Assembly (NCBI RefSeq): GCF_000013865.1
Contig: NC_007949.1
Coordinates: 248,001 to 312,000, forward strand
DNA length: 64,000 nucleotides
Origin: Polaromonas sp. JS666
GTDB taxonomy: Bacteria > Pseudomonadota > Gammaproteobacteria > Burkholderiales > Burkholderiaceae_C
Direction of reading: 5' to 3'
Position numbers and translations under genes: made by a program
Notes under the pieces: model-generated
Databases searched by the model: none
The model's input: only the letters and a program-made list of their open reading frames with translations
Told to the model about the DNA's origin: nothing
Shown here: positions 18,320 through 27,396 of the stretch, in pieces
How positions within the stretch are numbered: the first letter of the stretch is position 1
Layout of the letters: each line of letters opens with the position of its first letter

Positions 18320-19071
18320 GCAGTCAGCGCATTCGAATATCCGCGGGCCTCCAAAGCCTGCGGGAGAGGGGCGCCACGACGCCGAGCGCTGGCGCGAACC
18401 CGAATGGCATCCGTCTGACATCGCGTGGCCCGGTGAGTGGCGGAGCTACGGCCTCCTAGAGGCATGGTGCTTCAGGTCCAAGGTGCATCGGACCTCTAGC
18501 GCGAGGGCATCAGTGAGGCGATCGGGGTTGTTTTACCAACCCCATTGCGTCCCAACAATGCCAAAGTTTTTCCAGATTCGAGTTCAAATGAAACCCCGTC
18601 CAACGATCACTGCCCAGATGTCTCCTATTGGTCGATGGCGGGTGCCGGATCCATCGAAATCACGGCCGTATTGCTGACCAAAAGCCTGTAGCCCTGAGTG
18701 GCCGGTCTGGAGCAAGCAGATCGAAAAGCTGTATGACGGCAGTCAGTCTGTACCTGGCATTCACGCGAAATCTTGCACAACACTCTGACCACTGACTCTT
18801 CAAGACTGGCTCCAGACATACAGCTTTTGGAACTGCCTCCTCCAAAGCGGTCACTGAGATCCGGCGCTTGAATGCCTGCAATATGGCGTTGAGTTCGCTA
18901 CTGGCAAGACCCGAAACCGACCAATACCCGTCGTTCGATGCCGGCGACCGATAGCAGCCAGTCACTTCTGAGTAAAGCTGACGCTCGACAAGCGGCGCAG
19001 CATGATAAGCCGGCGGTTTTCATTGAGGTTGCGCGTCGAATGTGGCGAGTACGAACGCCAACTCGGACTCG
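18320..19071. other. Non-coding junction with decayed fragments
   Basis: No intact gene was recognised here. A fragment of an ABC ATPase gene is listed separately at 18498-18620. An open minus frame at 18660-18965 has no recognisable motif. The stretch marks the border between the aromatic-amine operon and the CBASS locus. Confidence 0.5.
18498..18620 (-). pseudogene. Fragment of a LivF-type ABC ATPase gene
   Basis: On the minus strand the sequence reads LDGVSFELESGKTLALLGRN and then GVGKTTPIASLM before a TAG. This is the Walker A region of a second livF-like gene. A one-base shift upstream (GAVIV before LDG) and the early stop show decay. It is not identical to the intact livF at 8287-9024, where the same segment reads LDRLSFSLAQGSSLAILGRN. 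It probably marks a rearranged end of a related operon. Confidence 0.7.
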
Positions 19072-19950
19072 TTATACACCCCACTCCCGAGGCGCCCAAA
19101 CCTTGTCACCGCGGGACAGGTGCAGCAACGATAAGGTGTACCCATAGTTGTCACACACGAGCTTCATCTCTCGAGCGACGGCGTCAGGATGCGCATGCTC
19201 AAACCATGTGTTCAGGCTGACGCGCCGACCTAGGCGACAAGATTCCATTGTTTTTTCGGCCGCTAGCGATTGCATTGGTAGTTCGACCACGCGACCCCGG
19301 GTCCTGATGAAAGCACCGTTCATTCGGGCCTTGTCAGACGAAACGCTCCAGTCGATGAAGCCGTCCCGCGACAGCACGAGCACGGCGCTCTCCTCGGTAG
19401 AGAGAATCCATCTCAGACACGTCGCGGTTAGAGATACGCCGAACTTCGTCGAGGCCTCCGACAACATCTCGAAATCTATGGCGTGGCCCGTCATGCAAAC
19501 CCGGAACTGCTTCATTGGCATCAGCAAGTTCGACGCAAACTCGTCAGCCTGCGACTCCAGCGCCTTTTGGTTGGGCCCCCAGTGGACCATGTCGGCCTCG
19601 GAGCATTCGAAAGCTTCCTGCTGCTGCCTATGAAGCAGGTAGTGCCCGAGCTCGTGCGCCTGAGTAAACCGCACCCGACCAGGCGACCCAAGTTGCTCGT
19701 TGTACAGGAGCGCCCACCCGCGGCGTTCTTTGATGTGGAAGAGACCCCCTTCGAACATTGGTAGGTTCGCCGCTCTCACCTCCACTATCGGGTCCGGCCA
19801 CTTCAGCGTCTGACCAACGTCGAGCGCCAACTTATCTACCGCAACGGGGAATCGCTCAAGACCTGCAGCTTCCGCCGCATCGAGCCAATGAGTGAGTCGG
19901 ATGGCTGCACTGCTCGGATTGAAGTTGTCTCCTACGGCCATAACGCTCAA
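19072..19950 (-). CDS. capP: CapP-like ImmA/IrrE-family metallopeptidase
   Basis: A 292-residue zinc peptidase of the ImmA/IrrE family. The HExxH motif is HELGH at residues 99-103 and the third ligand region is ESQADEFASNLLMP about 30 residues on. Cys116 lies just after the active site and could act as a cysteine switch, as reported for CapP. The C-terminal 130 residues form a further domain without recognised motifs. Its gene follows the HTH gene with a 4-base overlap, and the pair is divergent from the CBASS operon. CapP proteins cleave the CapH repressor after DNA damage and so turn on CBASS; this function is inferred from layout and family. Confidence 0.85.
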   Translation of the reverse strand: MSVMAVGDNFNPSSAAIRLTHWLDAAEAAGLERFPVAVDKLALDVGQTLKWPDPIVEVRAANLPMFEGGLFHIKERRGWALLYNEQLGSPGRVRFTQAHELGHYLLHRQQQEAFECSEADMVHWGPNQKALESQADEFASNLLMPMKQFRVCMTGHAIDFEMLSEASTKFGVSLTATCLRWILSTEESAVLVLSRDGFIDWSVSSDKARMNGAFIRTRGRVVELPMQSLAAEKTMESCRLGRRVSLNTWFEHAHPDAVAREMKLVCDNYGYTLSLLHLSRGDKVWAPREWGV

Positions 19951-20270
19951 TTCGGCTTTCTAAACGTCTCAAGTATGCGGCGCAACTGCTCTTTTGAATC
20001 CTCATCGAGCTTCGAGAAATTACGAAAAAATTGCTTGTCTCGATGCGCTTCCTGCGGGTTGTCGACCGAATCATCAACGAAGAACGAAACGTCTACGCCC
20101 AGCACGTCGGCGATACCCTGCAATTTCTCGGCGGACGGCCGCTGTGACTCGCGGTTTTCCAGTTCCCACAGGTAGCTCTTGCTCAAACCCGCCTGATGGG
20201 CGAGGGCCTCAAGGGTCAACCCTTTCTTGGTCCGGTAAGAACGAATCTTTTCGCCGAGTTTTGTGGCCAT
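19947..20270 (-). CDS. capH: XRE-family repressor, CapH-like
   Basis: A 107-residue protein with an N-terminal helix-turn-helix at residues 5-62 (MATKLGEKIRSYRTKKGLTL, then LSKSYLWELENRESQRPSAE) and a C-terminal helical tail that could dimerise and present the cleavage site. Start 20270 is preferred; an in-frame GTG lies 12 bases upstream. It is co-transcribed with the peptidase gene and divergent from the CBASS genes. The CapH/CapP model predicts that it represses the operon by binding the intergenic repeats. Confidence 0.85.
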   Translation of the reverse strand: MATKLGEKIRSYRTKKGLTLEALAHQAGLSKSYLWELENRESQRPSAEKLQGIADVLGVDVSFFVDDSVDNPQEAHRDKQFFRNFSKLDEDSKEQLRRILETFRKPN

Positions 20271-20305
20271 CGAATTTGGCACCTTATTGAAAAGCCTAAC
20301 ATCAT

Positions 20306-20380
20306 ACTGCTATACCGAACTTTTTATATGGAATACCCGAGTATTTTGAGTGGATGGCAAAATCGCTATTCCGAACTTTC
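20306..20380. promoter_or_regulatory. Direct repeats in the capH-CBASS divergent promoter
   Basis: CTATACCGAACTTT at 20310-20323 and CTATTCCGAACTTT at 20366-20379 are near-identical direct repeats 56 bases apart. Between them is AATACCCGAGTATT (20332-20345), an imperfect palindrome. The spacing and location between divergent genes make them candidate operators for the XRE repressor. Confidence 0.55.
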
Positions 20381-20416
20381 TGTTAGTCTATAGCCATCTC
20401 ACAAATGGAGCATTCC

Positions 20417-20638
20417 ATGGAATCGAAGAACAACGGTAAGCAGTGGACCTCTGCTGAACTGAGTCACCTTCAAGAACTGGCGAGGGGCAACATGCCCATC
20501 CACATCATCTCTGTCAAGGTACACCATACGCTCCCGGCTGTCCAGTCGAAGGCGACGACCAAAGGCCTCCCTGGTATGCCCACCGACCAGTCCTCTTCAA
20601 CCACCGCAAGCCCTAACCGTCTGGAGCAGTTCGTATGA
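20417..20638 (+). CDS. Small SANT/HTH-like protein at the head of the CBASS operon
   Basis: A 73-residue protein. It has the pattern KQWTSAELSHLQELARGN, then MPIHIISVKVHHTLPAVQSK and KG: a tryptophan-led three-helix fold like SANT or GcrA-type DNA-binding domains. GGAG at 20407-20410 supports the ATG at 20417; another ATG at 20405 is in frame. The stop overlaps the ATG of the TRIP13 gene by 4 bases, so it belongs to the operon. It is not a known core CBASS component. A regulatory role is a guess. Confidence 0.7.
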   Translation: MESKNNGKQWTSAELSHLQELARGNMPIHIISVKVHHTLPAVQSKATTKGLPGMPTDQSSSTTASPNRLEQFV

Positions 20639-21570
20639 AAACAACAAGGCCTTCTCCCTTGCATCTGGTGCAGTCCCATGACCTGCCTCGCGGAATTCAG
20701 TCCGTCAGAGCGCTACCAGACCCCGAGCTGGCGGCGCTTTGGGACAGCATCATCGTTGAAGATAGCGTGAAGGAACGCCTGCTTTCGCAAGCGGTGCTGA
20801 ACTACACCTTGAGACCCAAGGTGGAGCGCAGCGTCCTGCCGCTGCACGGAGTCATATTGCTTGTCGGACCACCCGGAACCGGCAAGACCTCGCTCGCTCG
20901 CGGACTCGCAAGCACCGTCGCATCGCTTCTGAAGGGGCCAGCGTTTCGTTTGGTTGAGGTTGACCCTCACGCCTTGACGAGTTCCGCAATGGGGAAAACG
21001 CAACGCGCTGTTGGCGAACTGTTCTCGCAGTCCATTGCCGAGCAAGCGGCGAGCGGTCCCACCATCGTATTACTCGACGAGGTGGAAACTCTGGCGGCCG
21101 ACCGGACCCGCATGAGCCTGGAAGCCAACCCGGTCGACATCCATCGCGCGACCGACGCGGTGCTTGTACAGCTGGATGCGCTCGCCAGCACCCACCCGCA
21201 GCTCCTGTTCCTCGCCACGAGCAACTTCCCTCAGGCCATCGACGGTGCATTCACATCCCGCTGCGACCTCGTCATGGAAGTGCCGCCGCCCGGGGCCGAG
21301 GCCTCGCGCCAAATCTTGCGGCAATGCCTTGTGGGGGTTGGCGAGACATTTCCCTCGATCGCAAACCTGGCAGACAGCAAGGACCTCGAGAGCCTCGCAC
21401 GTTCCACGGCCGGTCTCGACGGCCGAACCCTGCGAAAGCTCGTGGTCAATGCGCTTGCCATGCGAAAAGAGACCGCCATGGACCCTAACAAGCTCACCAT
21501 TGCGGACTTGCTTGCCGCAGCAAAACTCGCTCAGCATAGCCGCGCGGCCAGCAAGGGAGACCGCCCATGA
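20635..21570 (+). CDS. cap6: TRIP13-like AAA+ ATPase of type III CBASS
   Basis: A 311-residue AAA+ ATPase of the Pch2/TRIP13 type. Walker A is GPPGTGKT at residues 78-85 and Walker B is IVLLDEVE near 144-151; sensor-1 is in FLATSNFP. TRIP13 opens the closed HORMA protein and thereby switches off CD-NTase activation in type III CBASS. The gene overlaps both neighbours by 4 bases. It is slightly shorter than eukaryotic TRIP13 because the N-terminal HORMA-contact domain is compact, as in bacterial Cap6. Confidence 0.92.
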   Translation: MKTTRPSPLHLVQSHDLPRGIQSVRALPDPELAALWDSIIVEDSVKERLLSQAVLNYTLRPKVERSVLPLHGVILLVGPPGTGKTSLARGLASTVASLLKGPAFRLVEVDPHALTSSAMGKTQRAVGELFSQSIAEQAASGPTIVLLDEVETLAADRTRMSLEANPVDIHRATDAVLVQLDALASTHPQLLFLATSNFPQAIDGAFTSRCDLVMEVPPPGAEASRQILRQCLVGVGETFPSIANLADSKDLESLARSTAGLDGRTLRKLVVNALAMRKETAMDPNKLTIADLLAAAKLAQHSRAASKGDRP

Positions 21571-22046
21571 GCACAGTATCACGACGGGATTTTCGCAGCA
21601 TTCCGCATCGCGACGCTTCGGCCACATGGGCAGCCATCGTTGACCTACTGACTAATGGCGGTAACGACGCAGGAAAGCGGCAGGAATTGTTGAAGGTTGC
21701 TGGGGTGGCGAGCAGCGTCATTGCTGACCAAGGGCCTCGCGAGAGCCCTATCGTAGTGACCTGCGACGGTCCACGCACTCGAATTTACTGCAGTTATGAC
21801 GACGATGCTCTGGACGACTCCAACAGCAACGAAGCCAAGCTGGGCTTCGACGCGTTGAAAGGCGACTGGCAGGTCTCGCTGCCGGTCACCGAGGAGGACT
21901 TGGCCTGGGTGCAAGCGGCGCTTAAGAAGAGCAGTAGCCGCGTCGTTGCTCGAGACAAAGACTCCGGCATCGAGGTTGAACAGAAGGCGCAGGCCGCCGC
22001 GGGCAATGAGTTCGTCTTGGATGCCGAGGGGTTTATGAAGTCATGA
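21567..22046 (+). CDS. CBASS accessory protein, probable second HORMA-type partner
   Basis: A 159-residue protein encoded between TRIP13 and the HORMA gene, overlapping both by 4 bases. It has no motif that can be named with certainty. Type III CBASS operons of the Pseudomonas aeruginosa ATCC 27853 kind carry two HORMA-like proteins, and length and position fit the second (Cap8-like). The C-terminal part, from about residue 130, is low-complexity and Lys/Ala-rich and ends DAEGFMKS. It could be a closure peptide for the HORMA protein. Family assignment is by context. Confidence 0.65.
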   Translation: MSTVSRRDFRSIPHRDASATWAAIVDLLTNGGNDAGKRQELLKVAGVASSVIADQGPRESPIVVTCDGPRTRIYCSYDDDALDDSNSNEAKLGFDALKGDWQVSLPVTEEDLAWVQAALKKSSSRVVARDKDSGIEVEQKAQAAAGNEFVLDAEGFMKS

Positions 22047-22543
22047 CTACCGTAGCAGCCTACTCATACACCCATTCTGTCACCTACGTCGCAGACAACG
22101 TGCTCAAGAGCTTGAAGGACATCATTCGCCTCAGCGGCATGGATCCGACCAAGCTCACTGATGAATGGGACAGCACGCACCGTGCCATCAAGACCTGGCT
22201 CGAAAGTGAACACCTGGAGAAAGTTGTTCTCGAGGTCTACAACCCGGCTACCGGTTCGCTCGTACTCCGGTGGGATATCGACATCGTCTACCAGTGGTCC
22301 AGCAGCGACGGGGCGTTTTACACCGATACCGATCAACTCCGCTACCACATCAAGAAGGCTGGCGTGGCACCCGCAGAAGCGCGCTACGACATCCTGTTGA
22401 AGAACAAGCCGGGCCGTCCTGACGTGGCAGGCTGGGGGCCGGGCTCGTTCCGCGCAACCGATGGCATGGTTCGCCAAAGCCTTGGGTCGACCATCGACCA
22501 CAGCGGCCTGGGTGGAAGCGCTGCATATTGGAGGACCCGCTGA
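22043..22543 (+). CDS. cap7: Bacterial HORMA-domain protein of type III CBASS
   Basis: A 166-residue HORMA-domain protein. The pattern [20 protein letters not shown] and [11 protein letters not shown] at the N-terminus is characteristic of bacterial HORMA proteins, followed by [20 protein letters not shown] in the core sheet and a C-terminal safety-belt region ending with [15 protein letters not shown]. In type III CBASS it binds a closure peptide, then activates the CD-NTase, and is remodelled by TRIP13. The stop overlaps the next ATG by one base. Confidence 0.88.
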   Translation: MTTVAAYSYTHSVTYVADNVLKSLKDIIRLSGMDPTKLTDEWDSTHRAIKTWLESEHLEKVVLEVYNPATGSLVLRWDIDIVYQWSSSDGAFYTDTDQLRYHIKKAGVAPAEARYDILLKNKPGRPDVAGWGPGSFRATDGMVRQSLGSTIDHSGLGGSAAYWRTR

Positions 22544-23448
22544 TGTTGACCGTCGAAGAGGCCTTTCGCAAGTTCAAGAGCCGTCTTGAACTCAATGAGC
22601 GGGAAAAGCAAAACGCGAGCAAGCGGCATACGGAAGTACGGGAGCATCTTCGAGCGCGCTTCGCAGTCGACCGCGACTTCCTGACCGGCTCGTACGCCAG
22701 ATACACCAAGACCAAGCCGCTCAAGGACATTGATATCTTCTTCGTGCTGGCCGATTCGGAGCGCAAGAGATATCGCGACCAACCGCCTAACGTGGTCCTC
22801 GACGACTTCTGCAAAGCGCTGGTGGACAAGTACGGCAGGGATGCGGTGCGCAAACAAGGACGCTCAGTCAGTGTGGACTTCGGCGTCGTCATCGACGCCG
22901 AGGACAACACTGACTATCGCGTGGTCAGCGTCGACGTCGTGCCGGCGTTTGCGGTCGGCGGCGACTACGAGATTCCAAATGCCGACACCGGCAAGTGGAT
23001 GAAGACCAACCCCGAAATCCACGCGCAGGAAGCTCGCGATGCCCATCAGGCCTTCTCCAACGAATGGAAAGGCTTAGTCCGCATGGTCAAATACTGGAAC
23101 AACAACGCAAAGCACGGCAAGGACAAGCCTGTGAAGCCCTCCTTCCTCATCGAGGTGATGGCGCTCCAATGCCTGCACGGCGGCTGGCAAGGGCGCTTCG
23201 ACTACGAAATACAGGCGTTCTTCGCATCGTTGGCGGATCGAGTGCTCGACGAGTGGCCGGACCCCGCCGGCCTCGGCTCGCCCGTGAGCGACGGCATGGA
23301 TGACCAGCGCAAGGTTCGAGCGAAAGAGTTGCTTCAAGCAGCGAGCCGCGACGCGGCCAATGCCATCCAGCTGACCAAACGAGGCTTAAACGGCGATGCA
23401 TTAAAGGCCTGGCGACAATTGTTCGGCCCGAAGTTTCCTTTGTCTTGA
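22543..23448 (+). CDS. CD-NTase (cGAS/DncV-like nucleotidyltransferase) of type III CBASS
   Basis: A 301-residue nucleotidyltransferase. Gly49-Ser50 and the acidic pair Asp62/Asp64 ([18 protein letters not shown]) and a third Asp at 131 (SVDVVPAF) form the catalytic site. With a NucC effector the expected product is cyclic tri-AMP, as in the CdnC and CdnD clades; clade cannot be fixed by eye. GGAGGA precedes the ATG at 22543. An in-frame TTG at 22528 is less likely. The gene lies between HORMA and nuclease genes, a standard order. Confidence 0.9.
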   Translation: MLTVEEAFRKFKSRLELNEREKQNASKRHTEVREHLRARFAVDRDFLTGSYARYTKTKPLKDIDIFFVLADSERKRYRDQPPNVVLDDFCKALVDKYGRDAVRKQGRSVSVDFGVVIDAEDNTDYRVVSVDVVPAFAVGGDYEIPNADTGKWMKTNPEIHAQEARDAHQAFSNEWKGLVRMVKYWNNNAKHGKDKPVKPSFLIEVMALQCLHGGWQGRFDYEIQAFFASLADRVLDEWPDPAGLGSPVSDGMDDQRKVRAKELLQAASRDAANAIQLTKRGLNGDALKAWRQLFGPKFPLS

Positions 23449-23460
23449 TGGGTGAGCAAC

Positions 23461-24225
23461 ATGACTATCACGATGCCGACGACCCCCACCGCTCTCCAGG
23501 CGTCTAACGACGACGTGTCCTGGCTACGCGAGTCATTCGCCATGGTGCAGACCAACCTGCGTGCGCAGATGGGACTGGCCTCGCACTCCATCAGCCATGC
23601 GGGCACGATGGGCTCGGTCAACGAAGAGCACTGGCTCGAAGTGTTCAGGTCGTATCTGCCGAACCGATACGATGTTGCCACCGGCATCGTCATCGACAGC
23701 CGAGGCAACAGAAGCGACCAGATTGACGTCGTAGTCTTCGACCGGCACTTCACTCCGACACTACTGGACCAGAAGAACCACAGGTACATCCCGGCCGAGG
23801 CGGTCTACGCGATGTTCGAGTGCAAACCGACTATCGACAAAGCGTACATCGAATACGCAGAGGCAAAGGCAGCATCGGTCAGGCGCATGCACCGCACGTC
23901 GGTTGCCATTTCGCACGCAGGTGGCGTGTACAAGCCGAAGGCGCCGTTTAGGATAGTTGCAGGACTCCTGGCGCCTCAGGCAAGTTGGGTCGACGGCCTG
24001 GGCGAGGCATTTCGGCGCAACCTGACAATAGATGACGCATCGAAGCTCGACTGCGGCTGCGCGCTTGAGCATGGCTGTTTTGACTTCCACGACGGACAAC
24101 TTCTTGTCGCCACGGAGCAGGGCGCGTTGATGTTCTTTCTTTTTCGCCTGCTTGCACGCCTTCAGTCGCTTGGAACTGTTCCAGCAATCGACTGGGCAGC
24201 ATACAGCCGCATCATCAGGCCGTAG
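23461..24225 (+). CDS. nucC: NucC-type CBASS effector endonuclease
   Basis: A 254-residue restriction-endonuclease-fold nuclease. The catalytic residues match NucC in type and spacing: Asp89 in SDQIDVVVFD, then Glu120 and Lys122 in FECKP, 31 and 33 residues later. MHRTSVAISHAGG near 148 matches the conserved region of NucC that lines the nucleotide pocket. NucC trimers bind cyclic tri-AMP, form hexamers and destroy chromosomal DNA, killing the infected cell. A GTG at 23452 is an alternative start. It is the last gene of the CBASS operon. Confidence 0.92.
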   Translation: MTITMPTTPTALQASNDDVSWLRESFAMVQTNLRAQMGLASHSISHAGTMGSVNEEHWLEVFRSYLPNRYDVATGIVIDSRGNRSDQIDVVVFDRHFTPTLLDQKNHRYIPAEAVYAMFECKPTIDKAYIEYAEAKAASVRRMHRTSVAISHAGGVYKPKAPFRIVAGLLAPQASWVDGLGEAFRRNLTIDDASKLDCGCALEHGCFDFHDGQLLVATEQGALMFFLFRLLARLQSLGTVPAIDWAAYSRIIRP

Positions 24226-24802
24226 CTCGGCACGACGGCGCTGACCGACACTACACTTGTTTGCAGTTCGGCATTTGCACCGTGTCGTTCGACGGCACAC
24301 ACGTACCTAACGAGCGACGGGCGGCACCGCCAAACGCCACCCATGAACGACCGCTGTGCGACAGTTAGATAGAACAACCGTTCCTGACCGTTCAGTTACT
24401 TCGACGAACGTCTGGTTGTCTTTAAGGCAAAGGACCGCTTCGGGCACGATGGAGCCTGTGACCGGTGGCCGCAATCTGGAACCCTGGTTTTGGAAGTGCC
24501 CAATGACAGCTTTCTGGCTAGCTCTTTCGACCGGCAATTCGGTGTCGTTTAGTGCCAACAGCCGATCGGGATTTTTTTTCGACGGTCAACAGAAGACCTT
24601 GGATTCAACGGCGGCTTTGACACTTAAGCATTGTGGTGCACTAGGTCATGCGAACTTTGATGCTAATACTTACAAGCCATAGCACCCGGTATTGCGATGT
24701 ATTCAAGCGCTGAGAATTTACGCAGGGTGGAATAGTATGCTTATCTGGCGAAATTGACGCTCACCGCAACTTCCAGAAAACAGAAATTTCCAGGTAAGAA
24801 AA
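24226..24802. other. Intergenic stretch with no recognised gene
   Basis: About 580 bases downstream of nucC. Open frames exist on both strands (for example 24356-24682 +), but none shows motifs, a good ribosome site or plausible composition. A run of eight T at 24572-24579 is not preceded by a clear stem. It separates the defence locus from the next block. Confidence 0.5.
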
Positions 24803-25387
24803 ATGGTTCGAAGTACGAAAATGTTACATGCGGAAATTTCTTCCTGCACGAACTGTGCACCAAATTTGCCCTTAGGCCCTCGTCCGGTAGTGCAATTCGG
24901 CAGAACAGCGCGGATTTTGATCATCTCACAAGCGCCTGGTACGAAGGTCCATGCCAGCGGCATTCCCTGGGACGATCAAAGCGGCGCGCGTTTACGGGAA
25001 TGGCTTGGTATATCACCACAAGATTTTTACAATCCAGAAAAAGTCGCCATCATGCCAATGGGATTTTGTTATCCCGGCAAAGGAAAAAGCGGCGATTTAC
25101 CACCACGGCCTGAATGCGCGCCCCTGTGGCATGACAGGATTTTGGCGCAACTACCGCCTGATCGTTTGACATTGCTAGTCGGAAGCTATGCGCAAGCGTA
25201 TTATTTGCCACAAACAGCGCATCGTTTGCTAACGGATAAAGTTGAAGCGTTCGCCTCTTTTCTACCCGCATTTTTTCTGTTGCCGCATCCGTCATGGCGT
25301 TGCGTTAGTTGGATGGCTCGCAATCCCTGGTTCGAAAGTAAAGTTTTGCCGGTGTTGCGTGATACGGTGCAAAAAAGCCTCGAGTAA
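24803..25387 (+). CDS. Uracil-DNA glycosylase superfamily protein
   Basis: A 194-residue protein of the UDG-like superfamily. Motif 1 is ISQAPGTKVHASGIPWDD near residue 41, and the C-terminal motif is LPHPSWRC near 160, which corresponds to the HPS of UDG families. SCTNCA near residue 15 supplies a CxxC; an iron-sulfur cluster as in family 4 is not supported because further cysteines are not arranged for it. Proteins of this subgroup are often annotated as uracil-DNA glycosylase without proven activity. It precedes the DUF488 gene in the same direction by 43 bases. Confidence 0.8.
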   Translation: MVRSTKMLHAEISSCTNCAPNLPLGPRPVVQFGRTARILIISQAPGTKVHASGIPWDDQSGARLREWLGISPQDFYNPEKVAIMPMGFCYPGKGKSGDLPPRPECAPLWHDRILAQLPPDRLTLLVGSYAQAYYLPQTAHRLLTDKVEAFASFLPAFFLLPHPSWRCVSWMARNPWFESKVLPVLRDTVQKSLE

Positions 25388-25430
25388 ATGAATAGTTGTT
25401 TACGACAGCATGGCCAGTGAGGAACAATAA

Positions 25431-25946
25431 ATGTCCAATCTAGGCAATAAACGTCCAATGATTTCGATTCGTCGAGCATATGAGGATCCGTCCGTAGACG
25501 ATGGCTATCGAGTGCTGGTCGACCGTCTCTGGCCTCGTGGCCGTAGCAAAGGATCGCTCAAACTTGATCAATGGGCGCGCGAACTCGCACCGACCGACGA
25601 ATTGCGAAAATGGTTCGCGCACGATCCGCAACATTGGGAAGTTTTCCAACAGCGCTATCGAAGCGAACTTACCGAAGCAGAAAAATTGCAGCTGATGCAA
25701 TTACTGCTCGCAAATGCCGCTGGCCGGCCGATAACGCTTGTATACGGCGCTAAGGATGAGCAACATAATCAGGCGGTAGTGTTGCGCGAAGTCATGTCGA
25801 AGCTGCATCTAAAAATTACAAAAATTCTTGTGGCTGCGAGCAGCGCCATGATGGCGATATTCCACGTCACGCCTACGGCCGCCATTCAGCTTGCGATATC
25901 CGAACTGCGGAACTCTGGCTACGCGCGGCGGCGCATCTGTTGTTGA
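25431..25946 (+). CDS. DUF488-family protein with an extended tail
   Basis: DUF488 proteins have the motif RVLVDRLWPRGRSK, seen here at residues 27-40, followed by WARELAPTDELRKWFAHDP and ITLVYGAKDEQHNQAVVL. Family members are about 115-125 residues long. This protein has 171, and from about residue 128 the sequence changes to an unrelated tail ending YARRRICC, so the original stop was probably lost. No biochemical function is established for the family. Confidence 0.82.
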   Translation: MSNLGNKRPMISIRRAYEDPSVDDGYRVLVDRLWPRGRSKGSLKLDQWARELAPTDELRKWFAHDPQHWEVFQQRYRSELTEAEKLQLMQLLLANAAGRPITLVYGAKDEQHNQAVVLREVMSKLHLKITKILVAASSAMMAIFHVTPTAAIQLAISELRNSGYARRRICC

Positions 25947-25982
25947 CTTTCACTAGAGTTTTCTTCGTAATCTAACACCGGG

Positions 25983-27392
25983 CTAGCAATATCGGTCGAT
26001 GATCTCGAACAGCTGACGACATGATTTCGCGACGTACGGTTCAGGTGCCGAGGCAACCCCGAGTAAAAGACCGGGTAAGGCCCTGGATGGAGTCGCGAAC
26101 CACGCAGACAAAGGTGATGGTGCGATGCCAATGCTCCTCGCTTCCCGAACGATCTGCACGTCGGGGGCACCATCGGGAAGTCTGAGAAGTACTGCCAAGC
26201 CGGCCTTAATCCATTCTGCGTCGCGCATTCGTAACTGCTCGCATAGCGCGTCACTCTGGGCAGAATATAGACGCTTGAGTCGACGTACGCGCTGAATGTA
26301 GTGACCATCACGCATAAATTGAGCCGTAGCGAGTTGAGTTACGGGTGATGGCGCAGGGGCAAGTGTTGCGGCTACCTCGGAGAATGCGGCAGCCAGTTCG
26401 GCTGGCACCACGACAAATCCAAGTCGTAGCCCCGGGCTAATAGTCTTGCTGAAAGAACCTATGTGGATAACCCTTTTCCCCTCGTCCAAAGATGCCAAGG
26501 CGGGTGCCGGTCTGCCTTCTAGTTGCAGCTCGCTGAGGTAGTCATCTTCGATGATCCAGGCATCATTCGAGGTTGCCCATTCAAGTAATTGAAGCCGTCG
26601 CCTCAAAGACAGAGTCGTGCCCAACGGAGCTTGTTGACCGGGCGTCACCACGACTAACGCGGCGTCCGCGGCGTTCTCGATTCCGTAGTCTACGTTGAGG
26701 CCTTCGGCGTCCACCGGTACCGGGACAATATTCAAACGAGCGAGCTCTAAACCCTTCCGGGTAAGAAGAAAACCAGGCTCTTCCATCCAAACCTTCCTAC
26801 CGTCCAAACCTAACACTCGTAGTACAAGGCCTAAGCCGGAACTGTATCCCGAAGTGATCAACACCTGCTCCGGGAAGCAGTGGAGGTTTCTAGAAATGGA
26901 GAGATAGCCTGCAACCTCTCTGCGCAGCTCGAACTCCCCTCTAGGATCGGGATAGACCAGTGATGAGAAAGATCCCGTCTTCAATAAATTGGAAGAGCGT
27001 GCGCGGGCGAAAAGTTTGTCCGGAAACCCTTCCATCGCTGGAATGCCGAGCTGAAAGATCGCTGGCCCGGCCATCATCTCCTGATAGGTTTTCATAAAAG
27101 CCCCGGGCTGCGGCGCTTCTGGTTTCACAGTAGCCGCGTGAGGTCGTGGCGCTACGCGGGTGCCCTTTGCTCCGAATGTTTCGATCATCTGAGAGTCAGA
27201 TAACCGTTCATACGCCGCTTGAACTGTGCCGCGAGCCACACCAAGTTGTGCGGCTAGACCCTGCCACGAGGGCAATCGAGTGCCAGGTGCGAGGAGGCCT
27301 GACTCTATTGCCCGGCGAATACTCACACAAATTTGTTCAGACAGGGACAGCTTCGCTGTCCGGTCGAGCTGAATTTGCAGGTCTGAATTCAT
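25983..27392 (-). CDS. MocR-family regulator (GntR HTH fused to aminotransferase domain)
   Basis: A 469-residue MocR-type regulator. Residues 1-75 are the GntR winged helix (LSLSEQICVSIRRAIESG, then LAAQLGVARGTVQAAYERL). The rest is a fold-type-I aminotransferase domain, with the PLP-binding Lys in HIGSFSKTISPGLRLGFV near 315 and the Asp of WIIEDDYLSE. Such proteins bind PLP or an amino compound and control a divergent gene. Start 27392 (MNSDLQ) is an ATG; a GTG lies 15 bases upstream. It is divergent from a duplicated cupin locus whose two copies share a palindrome. Confidence 0.92.
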   Translation of the reverse strand: MNSDLQIQLDRTAKLSLSEQICVSIRRAIESGLLAPGTRLPSWQGLAAQLGVARGTVQAAYERLSDSQMIETFGAKGTRVAPRPHAATVKPEAPQPGAFMKTYQEMMAGPAIFQLGIPAMEGFPDKLFARARSSNLLKTGSFSSLVYPDPRGEFELRREVAGYLSISRNLHCFPEQVLITSGYSSGLGLVLRVLGLDGRKVWMEEPGFLLTRKGLELARLNIVPVPVDAEGLNVDYGIENAADAALVVVTPGQQAPLGTTLSLRRRLQLLEWATSNDAWIIEDDYLSELQLEGRPAPALASLDEGKRVIHIGSFSKTISPGLRLGFVVVPAELAAAFSEVAATLAPAPSPVTQLATAQFMRDGHYIQRVRRLKRLYSAQSDALCEQLRMRDAEWIKAGLAVLLRLPDGAPDVQIVREARSIGIAPSPLSAWFATPSRALPGLLLGVASAPEPYVAKSCRQLFEIIDRYC

Positions 27393-27396
27393 ACTC

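Noticed and set aside
18660..18965. Possible small gene on the - strand
   Set aside because: No family resemblance or ribosome site; it lies beside a decayed ABC gene fragment and is probably non-coding.
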